Assembly (NCBI GenBank): GCA_035380245.1
Contig: DAOSXA010000002.1
Location: 248,001-312,000, forward strand
Length of the DNA: 64,000 bases
Direction: 5' to 3'
Origin: Candidatus Zixiibacteriota bacterium
Lineage (GTDB): Bacteria > Zixibacteria > MSB-5A5 > GN15 > FEB-12
The notes below the pieces were generated by a model that worked only from the letters and a program-made list of their open reading frames with translations, made no database searches and had not been told where the DNA came from. Below are positions 18,033 to 25,200 of the stretch, piece by piece. Each line of letters starts with the position of its first letter. The stretch's first letter is position 1. The translations under genes were made by a program, and so were the position numbers.

Positions 18033-19532
18033 CTAACGACCTACATGTAGTCTTTCGATTTTAGGTATTGTAGCCAGGACCTTGAGCCCCAGCGTCTCTT
18101 CCACGTCATCAACGTTCTTGAATGAATTATCCAGTACTTCGGCCAGAAATACCGCGGCGCCGCCGATGACCAGCCCCAGGAGAATACCCATCATGATGAT
18201 CTTCTTCTTATCGGGATAGAACGGAGCCAGCGGGATTTTGGCCGGCTCAATAACTTTATATTTCGTGCGATCTTTAGCTCGTTCCGAGAGAATCTCGACC
18301 GTCGTTTCCTCAGATCTGAAAGCATCACGATACCGGCGCGCTTCAGTAACCCGACGCTCCAATTCGTCGATCTCGGTCTGAACGCGCGGCAGGGAGTTGA
18401 TCCGTCCGGCCAGTTTTCCGAAATCCTGGTTAAGCTGTGTAATCATTGAATTGAGAACGTCTACATTCTCAGTGACAACGAAATACCGTCTCACGATTTG
18501 TCGTAAGTTCTCGGGGTAGGAAGCGAACTGTAAATCGACAGCACGACCGATTTCTCTTTCGAGGAGCTTGATGTTGTCCCGAATTCGAATATGCGCTGAA
18601 ATAACGTTCTGATCCGTCCAGGGATATTTCTCAATCTGACCGGCATAGGCTGAAACTTCGTTTTCCAGCTCTGTCCTGAGACTCACCAACGAATCGGTGT
18701 AGCGCATGCGCGGACTCTCCAGATCAGCTTCACTCAAACGATCTTTCAGAGTCGTCAGCTCCGTCTGGTATTCGGATAACTCCTGACGGGTCTCCTCGAT
18801 CTCAGTTTCGATCTCTCGTCGATTGGTCAGTGAAGATATCCCCTGCGGTAATTGGAGTTGTTCCAGCCGAGCGCGTGCTCGGCTCAACGAATCTAGAATC
18901 TCGTTATATTGGTATTCAGTTCGCTGGAGTTGGAGATCCGCAAACGACTGGTTGTCCAGAATTTTGTCCATTTCATAGCGGCTCTTCTCCTGCTCGAGAA
19001 TCTCGGTCAAATGTTCGACCATGTCGCGAGCTTCCGTCGGATCGGCAGATTCTACCGTGAGCTGGATCTGGTCCAAACCGACGTATGCAACGCTGATCTT
19101 CTCCCGCAACGATTCCAGCAGTAAGTGCATCTTAAGCTGTTCCATGCTGCGGTCGGGATTATCCTCACGCATCCGAGCCGCTTCGCGGGTCAGATCGGCA
19201 TCCCGATCCAGACCGAGATCACGGATCAACTGCGTAAGATAAGCCTGTGACGTAATTTCGTTCTGCAAGGCTTGCAATTCACGGCGCTGATCCTCGGAGG
19301 ATTGGCGTTGATTACCTTCACGTCCCAACAGATTAACCAACTCACGAGAGACGGTATTAGGACGGTCAATCCAGATTATCGTCGAGGACCGATACATTGG
19401 AGTCAGGAAGAATGTAGCTCCATAGGCAATCGCCGACACCAAAATCAACGGTAAGACAATCAACCACTTACGACTGAGGACAATCGAAAGAAGTTGACGA
19501 AGATCTACCGATTTTGATTCTTCTTGTGTCAT
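18033..19532 (-). CDS. Wzz/GumC-family chain-length protein
   Basis: Inner-membrane polysaccharide co-polymerase that sets polymer length and couples synthesis to export. An N-terminal Wzz domain begins VDLRQLLSIVLSRKW, with membrane helix 1 at about 23-43. A long periplasmic coiled coil (about 180-400) precedes helix 2 (about 447-467, MMGILLGLVIGG). The cytoplasmic tail is short and has no kinase domain; the kinase is the separate gene two places downstream. It lies 13 bases after the exporter gene. Confidence 0.92.
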   Translation of the reverse strand: MTQEESKSVDLRQLLSIVLSRKWLIVLPLILVSAIAYGATFFLTPMYRSSTIIWIDRPNTVSRELVNLLGREGNQRQSSEDQRRELQALQNEITSQAYLTQLIRDLGLDRDADLTREAARMREDNPDRSMEQLKMHLLLESLREKISVAYVGLDQIQLTVESADPTEARDMVEHLTEILEQEKSRYEMDKILDNQSFADLQLQRTEYQYNEILDSLSRARARLEQLQLPQGISSLTNRREIETEIEETRQELSEYQTELTTLKDRLSEADLESPRMRYTDSLVSLRTELENEVSAYAGQIEKYPWTDQNVISAHIRIRDNIKLLEREIGRAVDLQFASYPENLRQIVRRYFVVTENVDVLNSMITQLNQDFGKLAGRINSLPRVQTEIDELERRVTEARRYRDAFRSEETTVEILSERAKDRTKYKVIEPAKIPLAPFYPDKKKIIMMGILLGLVIGGAAVFLAEVLDNSFKNVDDVEETLGLKVLATIPKIERLHVGR

Positions 19533-19545
19533 AATCCGGGATATT

Positions 19546-20505
19546 TCAATTATTGTCGTCCTTTAAGGTCTCGTACAGCAGCAGGGCTGATGTCAGAGCA
19601 CCCAGCGCCGGCGTGGCATATTCGACAATACTGCGCCAAACGGAGCCTTTCCGTGCAGGAACTACGACAACATCCTCTTTTTGCATTATATAACGAGCCG
19701 GCTGTCCGGTTTCGAAATACTTCTCCATGTCGATCTTCATTGTCTGGGCGTAGGGTCCGTCCTTGGAGATAACTCTGGTTTTCTTGAGATCGGCGTTATC
19801 AGTCGGTCCGCCAGCCAGCGAAATCGCTTCGAGAACATCAACATTTTCCTCGTATGTTATCGGTCCGGGCGATGTTACAGCCCCGATGACATAAAAAGCA
19901 TTTCGTAACCGAATACCGGTGGCAATACTTCTCGCCGGTATTCCGGTAGGCGTAGATGGAATATCCACGGCGTCGCCGGCATACAAACGAGGCAGTTTAT
20001 TCGTCTCACCATCGGCAATGGCGCTTGCCATATCAACCACTTCTACTCCACCGGCACGATCCCCGCCTCTGATTATTGTCACCCTTGAGAGGTCTCCCTG
20101 CTCGGTAATCCAACCGGCTTCATTGATTACCGTCAGCAGATCGGGTATGGCTTCATAAGTCTTTTTACCCGGGACATTCACCTGCCCGGTAACGAATACA
20201 TACTGAGAGTTGTACTCGACTACACGGACAACCGCCTGAGATATCCGTTTATTAAGCCGCGACATACTTCGTACGATCTCGTCCTGAAGCTCGACTGTAG
20301 TTTTACCGACCGCTTCGATTTCACCGATAATATCAAGCGATATCGTCCCATCCAGACGTACTCGCACCTGAGTGTTCAGCACATTATCCTGCCAGAAACT
20401 CACCTGGAGTACATCCTCCGGGCCAATACGATACTCAGCCGCTACGGCTATTGTCGCGGTAAGCAAAAAAGACAGAATCAGGGTCTTGATCAGAGTTTTT
20501 TTCAT
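19546..20505 (-). CDS. Wza-type polysaccharide export protein with SLBB domains
   Basis: Outer-membrane or periplasmic exporter of exopolysaccharide. A signal peptide ends near AVAAE (residue 23), followed by the Poly_export domain (YRIGPEDVLQVSFW onward, about 24-110) and two SLBB beta-grasp domains (about 115-190 and 212-290). A C-terminal helix could insert in the outer membrane. No lipobox cysteine is present, unlike E. coli Wza. It is the first gene of the operon; GGGAG lies 10 bases before the ATG. Confidence 0.93.
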   Translation of the reverse strand: MKKTLIKTLILSFLLTATIAVAAEYRIGPEDVLQVSFWQDNVLNTQVRVRLDGTISLDIIGEIEAVGKTTVELQDEIVRSMSRLNKRISQAVVRVVEYNSQYVFVTGQVNVPGKKTYEAIPDLLTVINEAGWITEQGDLSRVTIIRGGDRAGGVEVVDMASAIADGETNKLPRLYAGDAVDIPSTPTGIPARSIATGIRLRNAFYVIGAVTSPGPITYEENVDVLEAISLAGGPTDNADLKKTRVISKDGPYAQTMKIDMEKYFETGQPARYIMQKEDVVVVPARKGSVWRSIVEYATPALGALTSALLLYETLKDDNN

Positions 20506-20559
20506 TATGAGCGTACTCCCGCTTGTTTTCCTCCATGAAAACGCCGGTAACTCTTTATA

Positions 20560-20587
20560 AAATCGGCATTTCTACGAATATCATTTA
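20560..20587 (-). promoter_or_regulatory. Sigma-28-like promoter before the exopolysaccharide operon
   Basis: On the minus strand TAAATGAT and GCCGATTT are separated by 12 bases. The -10 is identical to that of the flagellin promoter at 45834, while the spacer is one base longer than consensus. The predicted start is about 48 bases before the exporter ATG. Confidence 0.4.
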
Positions 20588-20648
20588 ACAACAATATATC
20601 CCCCCGGGTTTTGGACTGTAAAGAATAAAAAGACCGCCGTTGCAAAGC

Positions 20649-22298
20649 TCAGGAACGATTGCTGTTTTCTTCGGTCGCAGCCAACAGAGCTAGATTACGT
20701 CCGGCCTCCTTAGCCTTAAGTAAGGCCATATCGGCAGCATAGATAAGTTTATCTCGATCATCACCGTTATCAGGATAAACCGCTCCTCCAAGGGAAACCG
20801 TACAAGAGATCGTACCGACAGCTTCTACTTCAAATTTCCTGCCGGCAATATCCCGCTGGAGTCGTGTCATGAACTTCTCAGCCATCTCACTGTCGGTCTC
20901 CGGCATAATAATACAGAACTCATCGCCGCCATAACGCGCGACGATGTCTATCGAACGGATCGACTGCCGCAGTACATAACCCAACTGCTGCAAGACCTGA
21001 TCCCCGGCTTGATGTCCGTAGCGGTCATTGATCACTTTTAATTCATCAAGGTCAAAGAGAATCAACGTCAGATGGCGCCGATAACGAGATGCCCGCGCTA
21101 TTTCTTCATCGAGCCGTTTTAGCAGATAGCGTTTGTTCGCCAAACCGGTCAGGTCATCAGTAAATGACATCTCCTCGATCCGATGGTATGAATCGGCTAT
21201 TTCAAGAATCTGAGTGGCTTGCTCACGATGCATCGAGAGTCGCTTGTCGTCCAGCACCTTACGATCTCCCGAGAAAGCCAGAATCCCCTCCTGCTGGTCA
21301 CTTAGTGAAAATGGCGCAACAAAATCAAATCCGGAATTCTTGAGCTGATCAAGTAACTTATCAGTCGTTTCATTGACTGGTTTAAAGCGCCCCAGATTGG
21401 TCGCTTCATCGTTTGCCAGTGACTTGACAAGGGTTTCAAACGACTCAACCGATGGTGTCTCAATCGGTCCCTTTATTCCGCTCTTGACCAGTTTAAGACC
21501 GGTTTGACCGGTCCTGTTTCGATACAGGTAAACGGCCCGCCCTAATCCTAATTCCTCCCGCACTACCTGCAATATCTTGTGTACTAAGGCATCCGAATCG
21601 AGCTGTTTGACCAGGTGGAGTATCGATGTCTGTCCGTTTACCGGTGTTTCAACCGCTTCCACCTTCTGCTTGAGATCATCGACATTCCTCAGCAGTACCT
21701 CGCGCTTGGTTTCAAACCATTTGATATGATAAGCCGCCGAAAGACATTGAGCCATCGATGCCAGGTGAGCGAGCCCATTTATATTGATCATTTTATCATT
21801 GGCGCGAATGAAATATATTCCATACAGGTTTTCATGCCAGTATACAGGAAAAAACCAATCGGCCCCGGCCAGTTCCAGATTTGATCGCATAGTCGACGAC
21901 AAGTGCTCCGAGAGATCACCAATCGGTCGCGGTCGAAAACTCAACTTAACCGTTTCGAATATCTGACGGCTGTACGCCATGCGGAAATCACGACGATTTA
22001 GTCCGATAAGACCATAAGAGTAGTTACAAATCAGATTCCCACGCTTCTTACGCATGAATACAATCAACTCACAGCCAAGATCCTCAATCATCATGTTCGA
22101 CACACGTGAGGCAACTTGGGCAATATCCCCTCCCAGGGCATTGGCGCTGAGCAGGGTGAAGAAATCATCCTCTCTCTTAACCGCGCCATACCTGATCGAA
22201 GTACTGACGGAATGCAATCTGAAATACAGCCATACCACAACACTGACTGCGACAGTCAACGCTATAACCAATAAACTGTCAATTCCGGTTAAACTCAT
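20649..22298 (-). CDS. Membrane diguanylate cyclase with GAF-like sensor regions and GGDEF domain
   Basis: Makes the second messenger c-di-GMP from two GTP. One N-terminal membrane helix (about 7-27) is followed by two GAF-like regions (about 45-195 and 225-365) and a GGDEF domain (about 380-540). The active-site GGDEF at 457-461 is intact. The inhibitory I-site RxxD (RSID, 448-451) sits five residues before it, so product inhibition is expected. The gene lies directly after the STAS region and upstream of the exopolysaccharide operon, which c-di-GMP commonly controls. AGGA lies 12 bases before the ATG. Confidence 0.93.
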   Translation of the reverse strand: MSLTGIDSLLVIALTVAVSVVVWLYFRLHSVSTSIRYGAVKREDDFFTLLSANALGGDIAQVASRVSNMMIEDLGCELIVFMRKKRGNLICNYSYGLIGLNRRDFRMAYSRQIFETVKLSFRPRPIGDLSEHLSSTMRSNLELAGADWFFPVYWHENLYGIYFIRANDKMININGLAHLASMAQCLSAAYHIKWFETKREVLLRNVDDLKQKVEAVETPVNGQTSILHLVKQLDSDALVHKILQVVREELGLGRAVYLYRNRTGQTGLKLVKSGIKGPIETPSVESFETLVKSLANDEATNLGRFKPVNETTDKLLDQLKNSGFDFVAPFSLSDQQEGILAFSGDRKVLDDKRLSMHREQATQILEIADSYHRIEEMSFTDDLTGLANKRYLLKRLDEEIARASRYRRHLTLILFDLDELKVINDRYGHQAGDQVLQQLGYVLRQSIRSIDIVARYGGDEFCIIMPETDSEMAEKFMTRLQRDIAGRKFEVEAVGTISCTVSLGGAVYPDNGDDRDKLIYAADMALLKAKEAGRNLALLAATEENSNRS

Positions 22299-22325
22299 TG
22301 ATTGGATTCCTGCCGGGGCACGGCC

Positions 22326-22625
22326 TTAACCGCGACTGCCCCAAACATATCTGAAACGGGCTCTCTTGGTCAGCAGTCCCCGTTGCCGCAATATATTGAA
22401 AACCTGCCACCAGGACAGGATTTCACCACCGTCACTATCATTAATTTCACGTTTGATCTGATTGATCGTTGCAAACGGATCATCGCGAATAATCCGCAGC
22501 ATAATCGACTCCGGGTCATTGGCGCCGGTCTCCTTGCCGGTCCGGCGTTCAATCCCGACTGCCGTCTCGCCTGATCCGCCGCTGGAGAACTGGTCGACGA
22601 CAGTAAACCTGGTTACATCCTGGTC
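22326..22625 (-). CDS. 99-codon -1-frame extension of the STAS protein (probable frameshift product)
   Basis: This frame has no good start codon: the only ATG/GTG/TTG near its beginning is an internal ATG 42 codons in, without ribosome site. Reading it from the A-tract of the STAS gene gives about 40 polar residues and then a helical domain with MLRIIRDDPFATINQIKREI, ILSWWQVFNILRQRGLL and a basic end FRYVWGSRG. That pattern looks like a winged-helix domain. Codon choice looks like genuine coding DNA. Its stop lies only 27 bases before the diguanylate cyclase ATG, so the frame fills what would otherwise be a 314-base gap. Confidence 0.7.
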   Translation of the reverse strand, partial: DQDVTRFTVVDQFSSGGSGETAVGIERRTGKETGANDPESIMLRIIRDDPFATINQIKREINDSDGGEILSWWQVFNILRQRGLLTKRARFRYVWGSRG

Positions 22626-23002
22626 TTTTTTTTTACTTCGGTTCCAGTCAGACTGGAAAAATCCGAGCGAGCCTCGTCTACCGAACTATACGCCTTGAGT
22701 ACTTTATCGAATTCGAGCAAGTCGTATATCTCGTATACGTTCGGGATCATGTTCGCCAGCTTGATATCACCGGCATTAGCTCGTACGTCACGTATGTTGG
22801 AGATAAAAATACCCCAACCAGCCGAAGAAATATATTCGACCCCCGCCAGATCAACCACAACCCGATAACGCCCGCGCTTCATAAGGGTATCGAATACCTC
22901 TTCCAACTCGCGAGCCGTATTTGTATCAATCACGCCATCCACACGGACTTCAGATACTTGTCCCGGTCCGGATTCAGACAGTGAGATTGAGATATTTTCC
23001 AT
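22613..23002 (-). CDS. STAS-domain anti-anti-sigma factor (zero-frame product)
   Basis: Small SpoIIAA/RsbV-like switch protein that binds a kinase-type anti-sigma factor when unphosphorylated. The 129-residue zero-frame protein is one STAS domain (about 3-110) with the phosphorylatable serine in VEYISSAGWG (about residues 55-64). It ends EVKKKTRM. The three lysines are encoded by nine A followed by G, four codons before the stop, and the -1 frame continues for 99 codons (separate entry). It follows the RsbW/RsbU-type gene by 88 bases, a natural partner pair. Confidence 0.92.
   Translation of the reverse strand: MENISISLSESGPGQVSEVRVDGVIDTNTARELEEVFDTLMKRGRYRVVVDLAGVEYISSAGWGIFISNIRDVRANAGDIKLANMIPNVYEIYDLLEFDKVLKAYSSVDEARSDFSSLTGTEVKKKTRM
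22625..22634 (-). promoter_or_regulatory. Slippery A9G sequence (dnaX-type A AAA AAG) at the STAS 3' end
   Basis: The zero frame reads GTA AAA AAA AAG ACC and stops four codons after AAG. It contains the heptamer A AAA AAG, the classic bacterial -1 frameshift site, and a run of nine A prone to transcriptional slippage. A short inverted repeat (CCAGTC / GACTGG) lies just upstream. A homopolymer sequencing error is the alternative. Confidence 0.6.
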
Positions 23003-23090
23003 TTTATAAGACCGTTTTACCCTTGCGGTTAGACTTCACTAGAATAAAAACGAGTGAATGGGATTGGGCAAGAAAAAACTAGCGGGACAA

Positions 23091-25118
23091 TCAGATCTCC
23101 GGATCGTCCGGTGCCGAACTAATGGTAGCGGGGCCTTCTGTCTGATCAGCCTCCCCGGTAACGACAGCTCGGGCAATAATAAACGAAATATCATCCGCCG
23201 GTCCGGCAAATCCGGTAAAATCATCCAGCTCCGCAACCAGCGCTTCACTGAGCGTATGAACCCCCTCACTGCCGTTGGCAACCAACCACTGGCGCAGGAA
23301 CTTGGCGAGTCGATCCATACCGAATTGTCGTCCTTCGCGATCGGCTGCTTCTGTAATGCCATCGGTAAAAATGAAGAACAGATCGCCGTTATGAAGCTCC
23401 ATACGCCTCTCCTCCAGCGAATCACCGAATCCCCCCTCTAGCGTGACCGGCATACCCAACGGCATTCCCGAAGGATTTATAGGCCGAACCTCATGGTCTT
23501 CAGCGGCAAAATACAGCATCGGATTATGCCCGGCCGAAACCAGACTCAAGGAACGCTCGGCGGAATCATAAACCGCCAGCATAACGGTGATAAACATCCC
23601 CCCGGGCATATTCTTCTTCAGATAACTGTCAACACGTATCAGTATGTTCCGAGCCGATTCCGCCCGCGCGGCGTGAATCTGAATCACCGTCCGGAGCATA
23701 GACATTACCAGTGAAGCCGGGACACCTTTTCCGGAGACATCGGCCACGACCAGACAATAACGCCCGGGATCGATCTCGAATACATCATAGAGGTCTCCCC
23801 CTACCACTGAAGCCGCACGGTAAAAGGCATCGAGTTCCAGGCCGAAAATATCCGGCAACTCGTGCGGAAGCAGGGTCTGCTGAATCTGTGAAGCGACCTC
23901 GATTTCCTTCGCCAGCTTCTCACGGGCGACGATGTTCTTGCGGTCCTGGCTCAAACGCGTCATCATTTCGTTCAAGGCACGTGATATTTCGAAAAACTCC
24001 TCAGCGCCTCCCAGCGGCAATTCCGATTCCAGGTCACCGCTCGCAAATCGGCGTACCCGTTGCGTGATCCGCACGATCGGCCGGACGAAATAATTGGACA
24101 GGACATAAATCCCCAGCACCCCGACAGCCAGCAGTAAAACCGTTACCAGTGAAGTTCGCCAGCGAGCTTCCGAGCGCTGTCTTAAAACCTCTTCCGAGGA
24201 ATAAACGACATGCGCCTCGCCGAACTGGCGCCGCCCCGAAAGAATCGGCCAGCTCAGATAGTTCAATTCACGCCCGTCCTCTTCGAACCGGATCGGTCCC
24301 GGACCGGCTTCGGTGGTATCGAGTCCGGGCGGAAGCACGAACGGTTTGCGTATATTGCGAGCGTCATCGCTGTGCGCACGAACGATTCCGAGCGTGTCGG
24401 TCAACACCAGCAGGTCCAACTCCGGATTGGCTCTGACATACGACACAACCAGCTCATCGAACTCGACATCCGAACGACTGCGGATAAAATAACCGGCGGC
24501 CTGATCGGCGACGGTCTTCACCAACGACTGAACCGTATTGTCCAGACGATCCAGAATTTGATCCGAAGTCTGGCGATCGATATAGTAAAATGCTCCGCCG
24601 ATAATCACCGAAACGATAAAGAAGGTCCAGATCGAGAACTTCATCCTCAACGACCACATACGGCGGATCAGTGGTCGCGTGTCGGCTTTCGTCTCCCCTA
24701 ACCGTTTGATCATGCGAAGTTCATTGCGACTGGCGGACGATATATATTCCACCGAGTCCATGATCTTCTGCATCATGTAAAATCCCAACCCTCCCTTACG
24801 TCCCGATTCGACCAGTTTCTCCAGGTCAATTTTCCCGGTCGAGTTGGGCTGAAAAGAACGCCCGAAATCTATAAAAGAGAAAACCACGAACTTGCGATAG
24901 ATAACTATTCGCAGGCGCAGCACACCCTTTTCGTAAAGATAAGCATGGCGAATGATATTTGTCGCCGCCTCCTCGGTTGCCAGTAGTACCGCCGAAATCT
25001 CTTTGCGTGACATGTTGGCGGCAACACAAGCCTCACGGACGGTGCGTTGAATGCTGTCGAGATATTTCTCTTCGGCGGAGAATTCGGCGTTGATCTCTTT
25101 GACCGGTCGGCGAATCAT
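23091..25118 (-). CDS. Fusion of RsbW-like kinase, membrane sensor, HAMP and SpoIIE/RsbU phosphatase
   Basis: One protein holds both arms of a partner switch. Residues 1-140 are a GHKL ATPase of the anti-sigma kinase type (E-x-A-x-x-N-I-I-R-H at 50-58, then F-I-D-F-G-R and GGLGF at 109-113). A membrane helix (about 161-180), an extracytoplasmic sensor region, a second helix (about 327-345) and a HAMP domain follow. The C-terminal SpoIIE/PP2C phosphatase (about 425-655) has GGDLYD and VADVSGKG with metal-binding aspartates. The STAS protein encoded next is the likely substrate of both activities. The sigma factor or output partner is not evident here. Confidence 0.92.
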   Translation of the reverse strand: MIRRPVKEINAEFSAEEKYLDSIQRTVREACVAANMSRKEISAVLLATEEAATNIIRHAYLYEKGVLRLRIVIYRKFVVFSFIDFGRSFQPNSTGKIDLEKLVESGRKGGLGFYMMQKIMDSVEYISSASRNELRMIKRLGETKADTRPLIRRMWSLRMKFSIWTFFIVSVIIGGAFYYIDRQTSDQILDRLDNTVQSLVKTVADQAAGYFIRSRSDVEFDELVVSYVRANPELDLLVLTDTLGIVRAHSDDARNIRKPFVLPPGLDTTEAGPGPIRFEEDGRELNYLSWPILSGRRQFGEAHVVYSSEEVLRQRSEARWRTSLVTVLLLAVGVLGIYVLSNYFVRPIVRITQRVRRFASGDLESELPLGGAEEFFEISRALNEMMTRLSQDRKNIVAREKLAKEIEVASQIQQTLLPHELPDIFGLELDAFYRAASVVGGDLYDVFEIDPGRYCLVVADVSGKGVPASLVMSMLRTVIQIHAARAESARNILIRVDSYLKKNMPGGMFITVMLAVYDSAERSLSLVSAGHNPMLYFAAEDHEVRPINPSGMPLGMPVTLEGGFGDSLEERRMELHNGDLFFIFTDGITEAADREGRQFGMDRLAKFLRQWLVANGSEGVHTLSEALVAELDDFTGFAGPADDISFIIARAVVTGEADQTEGPATISSAPDDPEI

Positions 25119-25153
25119 ATGGGGAAACTACCGCAGGAAAGGCCTTGAAGCCA

Positions 25154-25200
25154 GAAAAAAAGGGTAAAAGCCGTTATTGCTCGGACTCCAGCCGGCTTTT
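25154..25200 (-). terminator. Rho-independent terminator after the PorV-TPR gene
   Basis: On the minus strand AAAAGCCG and CGGCTTTT pair across a 19-base loop that contains the stop codon, followed by ACCC and seven T. It separates the PorV-TPR gene from the RsbW/RsbU gene. Confidence 0.7.

Noticed and set aside
22302..22574. Plus-strand open frame over the STAS-DGC gap
   Set aside because: The minus strand in the same interval has clear protein-like sequence in frame with the STAS slippery site; the plus frame has no recognisable features and no ribosome site.
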